Positions 13,666 through 26,800 are shown, counted from the stretch's first letter. The stretch: DNA of 64,000 nt from Aphis gossypii (GCF_020184175.1 NC_065531.1:40197213-40261212); one strand, 5' to 3'. Translations and numbers: made by a program. Notes: generated by a model from the sequence alone, not told the origin.

Positions 13666-14951
13666 TGTTTTTAGGTGGTTCATAATCAGGACTAATATTT
13701 GGATGATATCGTCTGAAGTCATCAATAACAATGTCTTTTTCTTTCATCGCCTCCTGAAATAATAATAAAATGCTTTATGTAAAAAATATATCTATACTTG
13801 AATTACTATAAAAAGCAATGAAAAATTAAAAAGAATATAACTAATGTTGTTGTAAATTCATGTTATAACATTATATGTATGGTGTACCTATGGCATTATC
13901 ATTATGATGTTTTGAATATTTATTTGGAAAGTCCAAAAGATAGCTAAGTGTAAATAGTATGGTAATGTGTCACTTACTAAAAATTAAAAATAAAACTTCT
14001 ATTTTTGAGACTAAAGATATCTAAATATTATTCAAAATTTTTAGATCAAATTAAGATTATTTTTAAAATTTCCAATTAAATTTTATATCAATTTCTTTAA
14101 AATAAAAAATGTTTATACATTTTGTGTTTAAATAAAAATAAAATCAATTTTTTTTATAATTAGAATAAATAATGCATAGTACAAAATGTTGTTAACACAA
14201 CAATACATTATTGTAGCACATCAACATAATAATATATTTGAGGAAATATTTAATAGTTTTTTTACAAGTCAGTGCACTGTTTGTTTTCTCCCTATGAACT
14301 ATTCTCAATATAGATAAAGCACATTTACGCAGAATCATTTTTTTTTTTTTTTTTGATTTTGAATCTTAGAGTAAAATCACCCATTACAAATATGATAGAG
14401 AATAATATTTTTGAGGGTATGACATATTGATTTGTCTAAATATTGTCTCAAAACAAATTAAATATCATTTTTTAAATTAACTTTTTTTTTTTTGAAAGTC
14501 GAATACAAAATTAAATGTAAATAAACCAATGTCATACTCTCAAAAATATTATCTTCCATAGGTTTTGTTATAATATATGATTTTACTTAAAGATTACTCA
14601 AAAATCATAAAAAAATGATTTTAGGTGAAAGAGTTTTATCTATGTTGCGCATGGATCTGAGAGACAAAATAAATATTGCACTGACATCTTCTTAAATAAA
14701 AAAAACCAAAAATAAATCCTATAGCAAATGAATATTTTATAATATTATTATTAATAGATACAAGATATTAAGATAACATATTGTAATGGTATAAAACACG
14801 ATTATAGTAAATTTACCTTGACGCATCCTGTGTAGCTCTTCAAAAGCTCTGAACACACAGAGTCATCATTACTTCCTTTAAGAAATTTATCCCTGAACCA
14901 AATATTAAAACACTTGTCATATTCTTTTTTAAAAGCTTTGCATTCATCCAT
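13661..14951 (-). CDS. TRIAP1: TRIAP1 / Mdm35 mitochondrial intermembrane-space protein
   Basis: Two coding exons on the minus strand: 14951-14817 (45 codons, start to donor GTAAAT) and 13753-13661 (30 codons plus TAA). They give a 75-residue protein against 76 in human. It carries the twin CX9C signature of small disulfide-folded intermembrane-space proteins: C4-X9-C14 and C33-X9-C43, with YDKCFNIWF and KFLKG typical of TRIAP1/Mdm35. Family members chaperone PRELI/Ups lipid-transfer proteins that carry phosphatidic acid to the inner membrane. The coding start is the Met of MDECKAF; upstream in the same exon the frame stays open (NDSIS) to an acceptor at 14968. Only a candidate noncoding 5' exon precedes it. 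The gene is convergent with EEF2KMT and divergent from MED28. The intron at 13754-14816 holds a fold-back transposon. Confidence 0.88.
14268..14685. mobile_element. Fold-back MITE with about 175-bp inverted repeats
   Basis: The ends are GTCAGTGCA on the left and TGCACTGAC on the right. The inverted similarity runs almost to the middle: ATAGATAAA, the poly(T) block after AATCA, TAAAATCA and GATAATATTTTTGAG.GTATGACAT recur in inverted order. No coding sequence is present. A clear target duplication is not visible. It sits in the TRIAP1 intron. Confidence 0.6.
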
Positions 14952-15654
14952 AGAAATTGAGTCATTCCTATAATGTAATTGAAATATAATTAATTACCTT
15001 TAAGCTAACTGTGTGTTGTTTATCACATTAATTATCTTAGGTAATGAATGTCCAGATTGAAACATAGTAAATTTATTTATTGATAGCATGCTTAAAAAGT
15101 CAAATATAATCCACTGTCATAAAATCAAATCACTATAAAAAAAAATTTTAATTATGCCCCACGTATACTAAAATAATTTACATTTTATTTAACACAACTT
15201 TGTACACTGCACTTAAAATTTACCAATAAATATTTTCAGTTAACATTAAAAAAAAAAACATAAAATTAGGTACAACTTTTATCATTGTATATAATAACAC
15301 AAAAAATGTATAAAGAACAAAGTAAATAAATCATTAGACACACGTTATATTGCATGATGGATTCATATTAAATTATTATTCAAGAAAATACTTGTTTTCT
15401 AGGAACATAATGTAAATAATTTAGTTAATTAAATATACTAAAATATATTAGTATTTAGTAGGTTAATTTAGCCTTTATAAGTTAATTCAACTTATCATCA
15501 ATACAAACATTTTCATACAATTTATTGTATTAGGTATATTGTATGTATTATTTACTTATGAATATTAAATTATGATTGAACCTAACATTATAGGAACGTT
15601 GAAAAATATAGGGAAATGTTAAGCTGAGCATATTGTATAAAGATCAGAAGAATT

Positions 15655-15825
15655 AATTGGACAATTAACAGCATGGAATTTAAACACAAAGATATGCACA
15701 CAGAGTAAAGAAAGATCTGAAGATACTGGAAATAAAGAACTCAAAATAAACTGCAAAAGATAGGGAGGAATGGGGGAGTATGCCGTTGCAGCAATGGACT
15801 TGAAAGGCCCATAAAAGAAGAAAAA
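15655..15825 (+). pseudogene. Remnant of a LINE ORF2 C terminus
   Basis: A GC-richer block inside a TRIAP1 intron reads, across two frames and interrupted by stops, as LKILEIKN...KDREEW...YAVAAMDLKGP. This resembles the final residues of insect non-LTR retrotransposon reverse-transcriptase ORFs, which often end with a W-R-x-x-V-x-A-A-M-G-L-x-G-L type sequence. It is frameshifted and cannot be functional. The assignment is by remembered pattern. Confidence 0.4.
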
Positions 15826-16238
15826 TTAGAAGTAAACAAAATACATCAAAAATAACAAATCAAACCAAATATATAATTTAATAAGATTTAGGAGTGGTTA
15901 AAAAACTATATCAATTAATATAGAAATGTATTGACGTATCAGTATTTATTTTACTGTAGACAGAATTTAAAAAAGGGAAAATTTGTATTCCCATGGATTA
16001 ATTAATTTTGAATTGATTAATCATCAATTTTATATTATAGGTATAATTAATTAAAAGTATATACCTAGGCTCATAATTTTTAAAATAACATATCAACATT
16101 ATAAACACATATCTACAATATAGCAAGACTCAAATTGTAAGCTAATAATCATTATTCTTGGTATTGTAAATGTATTTAATTAAAATAAATTAGTTCGCGT
16201 GGGTATGTGAAGTAAAAATAAGCAGATAACTAACTTAC

Positions 16239-16330
16239 CCGATTGGGTTGAAAGTATTGATTAACTTTCTTTGGTATTTTTGAAAATCAAAAAGAGATTT
16301 CCTCGGTTTCTTGTAATATTTTACTAATGA
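16239..16330 (-). other. TRIAP1: Candidate 5' noncoding exon of TRIAP1
   Basis: On the minus strand a consensus donor GTAAGTTAG follows CCCAATCGG at 16239. Joined to the acceptor at 14968/14967, the reading frame of TRIAP1 stays open upstream for about 38 codons but contains no ATG, so the exon is best read as 5' UTR. The right border is approximate. Confidence 0.4.
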
Positions 16331-16908
16331 TTAAGATTTAAAACAGTTGTTTTAATAATTTAAACATCTAAAATTTGAATAAAATAAAAAATTATTAAAT
16401 TTATTAGTGAATTTTAAATTTTTAACAGATTGGCAGATTTTTCATTTTATAGATAACACAAACGGAAAGGATTGAATACTAAAAAAATAGCTAAAGATAG
16501 TGTAAGATACTATTATCTTGATCCATGACTAAAACTAAATATTTTTCATTGGTTAATTTTGTCATGGTTGTCAACACTGATAAAGCTAACCTAAATATTG
16601 CCAGCGACAAATCTATGGACATTTTAATCATGATTTGAATATAATATATTTTTTATATTTATTATTATTATCAATTATTTATCAAAAATCAAAATAAATT
16701 GTTACGTTTGATACTTCATAATTCATTGGTAAAATTATTGTAATCTGCGTTTTCATAAAAGCAATTTACTTGAGTTGTTTTTATTTTTCTTAGAGTACAA
16801 GTCTCAATTTCGTCCGAATTAAAATAAGTACTTAAGTATCACGTCTCTTGTCAAAGTTTCAAATCGACATTTGCGCTTTGTATAGAAAACAACCATCATT
16901 TTAACACC
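16331..16908. promoter_or_regulatory. Divergent promoter region between TRIAP1 and MED28
   Basis: About 0.6 kb separates the candidate 5' exon of TRIAP1 (minus) from the MED28 start codon (plus). Both genes must be transcribed outward from here. No TATA box or initiator stands out clearly in this AT-rich stretch; the sequence becomes GC-richer from about 16800 towards MED28. Confidence 0.4.
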
Positions 16909-17562
16909 ATGGCCACTCCGACTAGTGGCAATGGTAATTTGGTGGACGAATTCGACGAAGCATTCATGTCACTCGTCGAAATAATATCAAAAGAAGATGA
17001 AACTTTCTCGCCGGTTGACAAAGAAGAGGTACGCGTGGACATAGATCAGTGTACCATGAGATTCATCGACATCGCTAGACAACTGGAGGCATTTTTCCTG
17101 CAGAAACGGTTTCTTCTGTCGGCTCTGAAGCCTGAACTGATCGTTAAAGAAGACATCTCAGAGTTGCGTTTAGAGTTGGCGCGTAAAGATGACCTCATCC
17201 GGCGACATTATGATAAAATCTCCATCTGGCAGAATCTGTTGGCTGATTTACAACAGGTGGCTAAATCGCCAGCCCAGAACACAATGGGCCAGAGTCCCAT
17301 GCCAGCACCTATGCCATCTCCCCTGCCAATAGGTCCACCCCAACAACAACTATCGCCTCAAGTACCTGGAGGTATGGTTTCGCCACAACAGGCTATGTTC
17401 CTACAACAGCAGCAGCAGCAACAACAGCAACAACAACAACAGCAGCAGCAAAGACCTGGTCCAGTGGCTGGTGGACCAATGCCCGGTGCATTGTTACAAG
17501 GACCACTGGCATATTTGGAAAAAACCACCAGCAATATAGGAATGGGCGATGGGAGAAGGTGA
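16909..17562 (+). CDS. MED28: Mediator complex subunit 28
   Basis: Intronless 217-codon ORF; human MED28 has 178 residues. MED28 belongs to the head module of Mediator, which bridges transcription factors and RNA polymerase II in the nucleus. The conserved helical core covers residues about 10-120: LVDEFDEAF, then DQCTMRFIDIARQLEAFF with LQKRFLLSALKPEL, and the coiled segment ELRLELARKDDLIRRHYDK. A Pro/Met/Gln-rich linker with 16 consecutive Gln (residues 166-181) follows, typical of insect MED28. The conserved end PLAYLEKTTSNIG closes the protein just before the TGA. The start has a strong context (AACACCATGG). After the TGA an in-frame Arg-Gly run continues to a second stop (see findings). 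Confidence 0.92.
   Translation: MATPTSGNGNLVDEFDEAFMSLVEIISKEDETFSPVDKEEVRVDIDQCTMRFIDIARQLEAFFLQKRFLLSALKPELIVKEDISELRLELARKDDLIRRHYDKISIWQNLLADLQQVAKSPAQNTMGQSPMPAPMPSPLPIGPPQQQLSPQVPGGMVSPQQAMFLQQQQQQQQQQQQQQQQRPGPVAGGPMPGALLQGPLAYLEKTTSNIGMGDGRR
17404..17451 (+). repeat. CAG/CAA repeat encoding poly-Gln in MED28
   Basis: Sixteen consecutive Gln codons, mixed CAG and CAA. The interruptions would limit slippage. Similar Gln-rich linkers occur in other insect MED28 proteins. Confidence 0.9.
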
Positions 17563-17870
17563 CGAGGTCGGGGACGAGGAAGAGGACGCGGTAGGGCCCA
17601 TCTTAGTCCCCCTTGACCACTGGCAAAGGCACAAAATTGATGCTTTTAAGCCAAACGAATTGCTACAAATAATCCTACCAATTATTTTGTGAAAATCACT
17701 TGTACATAACTGTAAATGTTGTAACTATGAGTTGTTTATTGTTTATAAACTGTATTTATGTTTTGCTATTGTATGATATGCTTTATTTTTCATTCTTAAG
17801 GCTGTAAATATTTGCTTTACAATAATCTGTAAATATTATAATATTATATAATTTGTTTGTGTTATTATTA

Positions 17871-17876
17871 AATAAA
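17871..17876 (+). terminator. Poly(A) signal of MED28
   Basis: AATAAA about 310 bp after the MED28 stop codon, in an AT-rich 3' UTR with no earlier AATAAA on the plus strand. Confidence 0.5.
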
Positions 17877-17879
17877 TTT

Positions 17880-20290
17880 AGTTTAATAGTGTAAGAATGC
17901 TATTCTGTAATTACCTATAGCTGATTTTTCTTAGGACGTAAGTTAAATATAAGATATAAAATAATTCAGAAAATCTAATGTAAAAATTTGAACTTTCATG
18001 CTCATAAGAATGGATTATGCTAAAATGCAAATCGCTAATCTTTCTTCAAGAAAAAACCTGTGAGATATCTTCTACCATATTTTTGAAATTTGTAAGACTA
18101 AATTAACAATATTATTTACACATAAATACAAAAATAACCAACACACTTGCATTAAAAAGTATAATAATTTTTGTATTATTTGAAAATTAAAAATATATTG
18201 TTGCATTATCTCGATAATAATTCAAATTCTTATTTAATCCTTTATCCTTTTACAAAATTATTGATATTTTACTTAAATGTAATCATGTATTTCTTGTTAT
18301 CTGGAAATGAGAATCTAGAGAAATATTTCCTTTACCTATATATTTTGGTTTTAAAGATAAAAAAAAAATAAAATATTGAAAAATACAAATAATGTATAGT
18401 GTATACGGTTTGACTACTGTAACATAACTTATTACTGTTTTTTTTATTTTATCAAATTAAAACAATAATGTAACATATTAGAAAATGTTTAACAGAATCA
18501 AAATTTTGGAGTACTCTTCTCTATACTCTATTTAGCAGAACAGCATTTGGAACTGTTTAACGCCAAAAAAAAGACATTACCTAGATATTTATATCCCCTT
18601 TTAACAGGTAGCAATACTGATAATGCAAATATATAAGATATCTGTGATTTTCTGATTTTTGTCTAAATTATTTGACAAAAGTTTTACTTTTAATAAGTAG
18701 TATTTTAAAAAATCTGTTGCTATTAATTAAAAAATATGTTAAACAATTACCATCTTCTTTGGTTCTCAAATAAATATTTTTTATTATTGGTTATCATTAC
18801 TTATTACTTAGTTAATACATTGTTTAAAAAAAAATATTAGATTCCTGTAATATTTTTAAAATAAAATGTAACCTTAATTGAAATTAAGTTCTTTTTTTTT
18901 AATTCAAGTAACTTACCAAACAAAACAAGCAAATAATTGAAGAATTATTGAATATTATTGAACTGATTCTTAACAAATTGAATGACTAAAAAGTAAATTA
19001 ATAATAACTCACCCAAGACTGTGCTTAAAATTTATTACACTTAAATTATTTGTACTTGTTGGTCATGACAAACAGTAATTTCTTCGGTAAATAGGTGGGA
19101 ATACTTTGTTTTGTAACTTATTAGTTACTTGTATACAAAGAGCATAGTATTATCTATGTCTTATAGTTTAATCATCAATTATATTATTTTTAAATATATT
19201 TATTATTATTATATCTCATAATTGTTTACATTAACACATATTTATTTTTACCTCATACATCTGAGGTTGGTTATGGCACTATAATTACAAAATATAGGGC
19301 CTAATACAAAATACAATCATTTGCTTATATCTTAAAATTTTATACAATTGGCCATCATTTTATTAAGTGGTAACCCATGTTAATATTATAATTTATTATT
19401 TATAATATGGAATAGATTTTAAAAATCCTTGTAATGTATTATAATAATATAATAATATAATAAAGTAATGTATAAACACTGTAATTTGAATTTAAAAATA
19501 AATTAATAGTTACAACACTTAATGACATACAAACACATGTTTTAATTTTTAAGATCTAAGTCTAACGAAGATAATGAGAAAAAATTGATTTTCACTCAAT
19601 CAATCATATAATATTAACATGATCGTCATCAATAATAAGACAGCTAATTTAAAATCGGCCGAACGAATAAATTAAATGGCATCGGACCATAAATCAGTCT
19701 AGAAATATAAACATTTACAGTACAACATAAATAAATTAAGTATAAAATATATAACAACGACAATCATTTTTAAAAAGACATGTTCCACCACATCGCAGGT
19801 GGCAAATGTAATACTTAAATGAATAATATACAAGAAATAATTTATGAACATCTCGTCAACGAAACGCGATGATAAAAAATCTTTTTTCTTTTAACGCGTA
19901 GTTACACAGGCTTGGAACATAGTGTGCAATAAATCTCCAGAAAAATAATCGATGGTATAACTTAATAAAATTATATAATATTAGTCCTTAACAGTACAGA
20001 TAAAATAATAATTTAAAGAATTGTGCGATTTAAAATTTTTTTTAAAAAAAAAAAAATAATAATAATAATAATAAGTATGATGAGCACTATTGACAAAAAT
20101 GGGGGGAGGGGACAGTCGTTTGATCGAAATAAGTCGCACGAGTTAAACTCCGAAGTACACTTACACAGAACGAATTTAATAACATTTTTGAGGGGGGTTT
20201 AACATTTTGTTGTTTTTTTTTAAATGCATAGATCTATTGTGTATAGTAAAAAAAAAAAACAAAAACGTTTAGGAAACGAAGACTGTGACG
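17880..20290. other. Intergenic sequence and probable 3' UTR of Mkp3
   Basis: AT-rich DNA between two converging genes. The right part (about 19.6-20.3 kb) is probably Mkp3 3' UTR on the minus strand; the transcript end is not clear. An (AAT)n stretch lies at about 20056-20075. The 66-codon ORF at 18171 is Leu/Ile/Tyr-rich noise. Confidence 0.4.
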
Positions 20291-20300
20291 ACTGCATAAA

Positions 20301-20327
20301 AGTAATAGTAGTAATAGTAGTAGTAAC

Positions 20328-20373
<46 letters not shown>

Positions 20374-20384
20374 ATAGTAATGGT
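20301..20384. repeat. (TAG)n/(CTA)n microsatellite in the Mkp3 3' UTR
   Basis: About 28 mostly perfect TAG triplets on the plus strand, a few interrupted by AAC, AAT or TGG. On the transcribed minus strand it reads (CTA)n, roughly 90-170 nt after the Mkp3 stop codon. Confidence 0.85.
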
Positions 20385-20473
20385 AGAATAATACATGAAG
20401 CGGTGGCGTTCGGTCAGAAGCGATATTTGGTCTGGGGCGATCGTCGTTGTTGTTCGTCGCCCTCAAATGTTTC

Positions 20474-20823
20474 TCATCCACCGGTGCCGGGCGTCCACCG
20501 GTCGAACTCGATGCCGCTATCGGGACTCTGGACGGCCGTCGACAGCGGGCTCAGGTAGCTTGACGTCGACGAGCCCGTCGAGTTGGCCGACTGCTGCTTG
20601 GGCTGCGTCCGGGCGTCCAGCAGCTGCTTCTCGAACGAGTGCAGCTGCTGCATGAAGTGGAAGTTCGGGTCGATGTTCGCCTTGCGCTTCAGCACCATGT
20701 TGTACGCCTCGTTGAGCGTCAGTTGCCGGTGGGCCATCAGGTACGCCAGCATCACCGTCACCGACCGAGATATACCGGCCAGGCAGTGCACCAAGACGCC
20801 TTTCTTTTGCGCTCGACTCTTAT
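20474..20823 (-). CDS. Mkp3: Mkp3 exon 4: catalytic P-loop and C-terminal tail
   Basis: Acceptor GTTGCAG; it completes an Asp codon and ends with TGA at 20476-20474. It carries GVLVHCLAGISRSVTV, MLAYLMAHRQLTLNEA, NFHFMQQL and the tail motif SPDSGIEFDRWTP. Confidence 0.9.
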
Positions 20824-23800
20824 CTGCAACACGAGACATCATGTTATTATTATTATAACGTGTTAAACGGTACACACACAAAAAAAAAAAAAATACTGTA
20901 TTAATATTGCTTTATTAAATTCCAGAAAAGAAATCGCGATTGAGCGGAGGGTCCGGGGGTGAAAAAAATTGAAAAAAATTAGTTAGCTTATAGCTTAATA
21001 TTTCTGTTCGCATACATTTAATTTTAACTGTAAAACTCGATTTTGATTTTGCCGAAAAAGTTTACCAAAAATCACTTGAGTATACCTAAGATAAATTACT
21101 TATGTACCTACACATAATCTAAAAATTATTCAAAATTATTGCAAATTGCATTAACTATTCGGTAATTTCTTATTCACACTTTTTACCATCCTACCTATAG
21201 ACAAACGTATTCATCAACGACTGAAAGTTGGAAGAGAAAATCAAAAACGAGTATAATTATGCTTAAAAATGGAAAGTATTTATCATTGGAGATTAAGGGA
21301 TAACAAATCTTAAAAAATAATCCCTATTCCCTACCTAACGCTTAATGATTGTACATAATTTTACTACTTAGTCTTGTTTTTTTTTTTTTTTTTTTATCAA
21401 ATAATTACATCGACATTTCAACATTTTAACAAGTTTAGTAAACCCATACATCGAGGAGCTAAAGTTCTTCACAGCTCACTTTTACTTTTTACTTGAGAGA
21501 AAGAGCCAAAGTTGGAGAAAAATAGGTAGATTAAAATAAAATAAAAAATAAAAATAATAATAATTTAATACGTCACATCATTTGGGAATATCAAACATCA
21601 CCACAATGTATCAAAAACAGAAAAAGTCGTATTGTTTTTCTTGTACAGGTCTGGCCCCTTTCGGGAGGATTTTTGCTTTACAACCGCGCGAAGTATATTA
21701 ATATACACATAACACATGTTATACATGTTGCATTTATATTTCTGTATTGTGCTGTATTATACAACATGCCCTGATAGTAATAATAATAGAGGTCATACTC
21801 TGCCGCCGCCAGCCTGGCAATTTGCAAATGCAAACAACCGCCCACCTACGAACGTGACGGAAGCCCGGTATGATCAACACCAACCACGTGACTCCTGAAA
21901 TAAATACACGCGCGCACGCACACGCCGGTAAGAGGTATATTTAAAGGCGTACCTGTTACCGTGGATTTTGTCAGCTTTATTACGTTTTATTGTGGTTATT
22001 TTTGTACTTAAGCCCTTTCGCCCACTCAAGTGTAGTAGCGCCCCGCGCCAAGGAAATGGTGGTAATTATTATTACATCATAATATCAATCCATTGTGGCA
22101 TGTGCGCATAATAATACAGTTGAGTTCGCGGATGTCGCTATTTCTGTCGACCCGGTTACTAAGTACAGCCACGAACCGATATATCAACAACAGACTGACG
22201 TATAGTAGTGACACGGGTTTTTAATTATTAGTTATATTATAGTATTAAAATTGATTGTTTCCGTCGATATTATCGGAAACCCACATCGATCGCATGAACG
22301 GATGTGGTACCTGTTTGTTTTCGACAACGATAACAAAAATACACACCACGAGTCAATTACGCGGGTCGTGTGCACACTGCAGTTGATATACAATTATATG
22401 GAAAATGCGATTCATTATGTACAAATTAATACTAACGCTCACCATATTATGATAAACCAGTGTGTTCGGCGAACTTTACTCCCAGCGTTATTTTCGATAT
22501 TATAACAGTAATTACCAATGTTTTAATTTCAAATACTGCATTTCCTATAGGCCGAAAGGCCTCGCCGTCGGATGTTCTACCGCCAAGTAACAATAGAGCA
22601 AAGCTTTTATCTAATTATTGGTGACAATTTTATTAATAAAATAATAGTATAATATATCATATTTTATCTAAATAACTATTTGGCTTTACATAAATATTAT
22701 TCGGAACTTAAATGGACAGTTAACAAGACAAACTGTAAACGTGTAATTAGTTTATAGTGAATTAGTGAATAATGAACAATGATTAACGTCATGTACAACG
22801 ATTTTAACAATATTTTAATTCGTGGTATAAAATATAAATTTATTGAATAGTAGGTAGGAATTAAATACCAATTCGCTGCTTCGATGCTAATGTTTTTTAG
22901 GAGACAAATGTTCAATTTGATTACAACATACAAATACGAGTTCATTTAACATTTTCTTTTAATAAAATAATAAACTATATTACAATTTTAAACTTAAAAT
23001 GTTAGTAAAAACCTAAGACTATTTTGTATGATAAAACGACAATAATCAAAATAGCATGATTTAATCTATTTTCTTATTTTTTATAAAAAAAATGTCTGTA
23101 GTGCTATCATAGAAAACGTATATGTATTATGTCGTATTTATGTATTAAGTTCTGATACGTTGAGGTTTCAGATAATTTAGCATGGAATACTAACATTACG
23201 TTAAATGTTTAAGAATCACTAAGTACTCATGTGTGCGCGTGTAGAGGAAATGTATGTAAATGGAACGACTAAAAAGTACCGTGAGAAAATCAACACACTA
23301 TTGCAACGGCGGCCACGCGTTATAGCTTCGGCTAAAAAAACAATAGGCAAATCTAAATCTCAGAACGCGTTGCGTAATCTTTGTTATCTTTATTCGAAGA
23401 AATGCCCACATTCGCGGACAATGGACACAATATAAAATATATAAATAAACACCTGATATACTCAATGAAAACACAAACTAATAATATTACACTTTTATTT
23501 AAATTGAAAATTCTGATTTAAGGAATTTTTAAATACCTATACATTTTTATTAACTGTATTAATAAAATATAATTGGATCAGTACGAAATTTGACAAGGTA
23601 GTTTTTTCCCCGATTTATCATTAAATCGATGATCATTGTTTATAAATATTAGTATTTACAATCAATACTAAAACCTATTGTATATTATGTATTCAAATTT
23701 ATATTCGTTATATTATTTTTCGAGCTTTTTCACGTCGATTCTACGACTTATATGCATTACTGCAACAAAAATAGTGCTTTAAATTTTTTAATTTTTAAAA

Positions 23801-26800
23801 ATAAGTTAGGTAAAAGTGTATAACATAACATGGGTAACAAATTAATAACAAGTGCCTTAACGGAAATCGAAAACATTGACCACAATCTATTATCAACGTA
23901 TTCAATCTCAACAGCGTATAAAAATTATTATAAGTCGTATATGGTGTTTACTGTTTAATACTTAGTTAAGTGTATGCGGACGGCTCACGGGAAAACAAAA
24001 ACGGAAATATCAACAGGACGTTACGCGCACAGGAAGGCGGGAATCCGCTACGAGGTATAATAATAATATTATATATTACGTACGTTGCGGCCATTGTGTA
24101 TGAACGCGACCGACTGCAGTGCTATTGTGTTATTTTTTTAAATCCATTTCCGTCGTATATCATTATTATTATTATTATTATCATTGTTTGTAACTAAGGA
24201 AAAAATATTACGAAGTAGGTAATATCATTAAAAAATCAAACCCATATCGTAAATAAGATATGTGTATAAAGTATAAAATATAATATATTATTAGGTATAT
24301 CGTATAAATATGAATAAGGAGCTGACAACGGTAATTTTTATTAGAAAATGTAAATGTCTAACTGTCCCTTAAAAAATAATCCTAATCACCTCCTCGGCTT
24401 GGCAGCTGTAAATACACACACAATATTTCATTTGCCATTTCAGTCAAATCACAAAAGTTCAATAATAATAGGGTTTATATTTATCTCAAGAAAGATCCGG
24501 GAAACCGTTCATAGTGTGGTATGACAGTCGACAACGGGTGAGAACAGTGTAAATTAGGCGTCTACCTTAGTTTGTTGTAAATGTTTATTCGATGAGACAG
24601 AAAGCGATATGGGATAAGCTCGATAAAAGTGTGACTACGCCCATGATATCAAGCTATAATATCAAGCTACACTAAAAAGCGACACAACCTAGAAGCTAAC
24701 ATTCACGAATAATTATCAATATTATCATCGTAAATTATTTTTTTCGTATAAAACACGGTCAAACTTAACGCTGCTGAAACAAACTCACAACCCAACTTTG
24801 TATTATAAATCACCATCATTGTCGTCAACGTCATATTACGCATTTTGAAATGAATTGTATTAGTTTTCACATATATGCGCCCAGTGGCATAAAGAAACAA
24901 CTTGCTCACGCCATAAATTGCTGTACACACTTATCAAACACAAATGGAATTATATCATAATTTATTATTGGATATTGTCGTGGTCCAATTCGTCGATAAC
25001 CACACCAACACAATATTGTATTAAATAATAATAATAATCCATTAAGTTATTTGTCAAGAACGAGAAAAATACATAAACCGCGAAAATTTTATAAATTGTA
25101 TCGGTTTCCTTATAATTAATTATAGTATATCTTACACGCACTCGACTACGGAAATAATTAATCGCATCGCATTCCTTCCCTAGTTCCCTGGTAAGTATTA
25201 ACGTTAAAAATCTCATGCCGAAACTAATCCAATGAGTCAGAAACTACTCGCGTTGTGTATAGGTACATAAGGCATAGATTAAAATCGTCGCGAACAACGC
25301 CAATTCGCCTGCAGAGTTAAATTTACTGTTTATGCCATTAGTAACCGTCTCTGATTAAAAAATGCATTCAAAACGTTTTTCTTTTATTCTACGCTCCTGC
25401 GTCCACAGTTGTTACCCATTACATGTAGTAAGTAATCTATTTAAAAGCGTATGCATACCGGAGAATTGAAAACAGTGCTAATGAGTGTATTTCTAAAGAT
25501 TAGAATATGGTTATAATAATTTATGTTAAAATAAATTTTAAAATGTATTATTATTTTATTGTTATTATTATCGTTCGTAATATTATACTTGATATTAAAA
25601 TCTTATAGGTACAGCAATAATAATTTATAAAACACACGGGGAAAAAACACTGTCTTACATCTAACGGTCTAACGCAAAATACTTCTAACTACTATACAAA
25701 TACAACAATATTGTATGTACATAGAAATTGATAATGAGAATAGTATTTAAAATGTATTTATTTTAATTATATAACATATTTGTATAATAACAATAAATGA
25801 GTGAATACGAAATTAACAAATTTCATAATATGAGACGATAGTAATTAGAACAGCGCCACTGGAGATCTATCCTCGATGCCGGATCGATTATTGAGATGGG
25901 GGTCACGGCTAAGACTTATACGAAACTTCATCGCATAATCACATAATATTTTTCTGTATATCTGAGCGGGCGCTTAACTTCTTTGAGTGTTTGCTACACT
26001 CATTATTAAGCCTTCTTTTATCTTTACCCTACATTTTATTGATTCTTACATTGTAGTATAGCATTGTAATCTAAATTATATCTAAACGAAATCGACTCAG
26101 TGCAAAAAAAAATATTTTTCGCACCTAATCTTCGTCATTCCTGGCGGCCAACGATCCAAAGCGTCGCCAAATTTCATCAGGTCAATGAATAGTGACCGAC
26201 ATTCACGAACGCGGTGGCCGACATTCTCGCAAAAGGGTCGGATGCACGGCGAAATATTTCGTCTCTGGACCGGCAGGGTGGTGCGTGTTATCATCATTGC
26301 TAGAGGTGTGGGTGCACTGTCGACAGCCCTTCCCCTACAGACATACCGTATACATCGTCGGCTTTGACCCGGATATTGATCGGGAGATGGTGTAAGAGCG
26401 CATGCGCGCAACGACTAATGCGACGGCCCACTCATTCAAAGGTTTAGTTCATTGATAAAATGTCTCTCCACCATCTCACCCTCTATAACACTACTCTCCT
26501 ACTACTCCTACAAAGCAACCACCCCTCCCGGTATTCTGTAACTTGTTGATAGGGACAGCAACCTTTCCCCCACTTCACCCTCAATCACAGTCTCATTCCG
26601 TGCGCGTGTGTTATAACGTGGATACGGTGCGCGTGGGAGCACTTCCATTCCGGTATATACGTCGGCAGACTGCGTGGGCGTCTTCATTCACGGAATCAAC
26701 CAGCGCGCGTGTGTACAAGAATACTCACGCACCACGAGTAAGGTGTATTATATATACAATAACGACACCATCACTAAATATGTGTTCAAAGTTAGAAATT

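Noticed and set aside
20269..20481. Minus-strand 70-codon ORF with a long Tyr run
   Set aside because: It is a translation of the (CTA)n microsatellite in the Mkp3 3' UTR.
20395..20881. Several plus-strand ORFs opposite Mkp3 exon 4
   Set aside because: Antisense shadows of a well-supported phosphatase exon.
23229..23435. Lys/Arg-rich 68-codon ORF in Mkp3 intron 3
   Set aside because: No start context, splice sites or family resemblance beyond basic composition.
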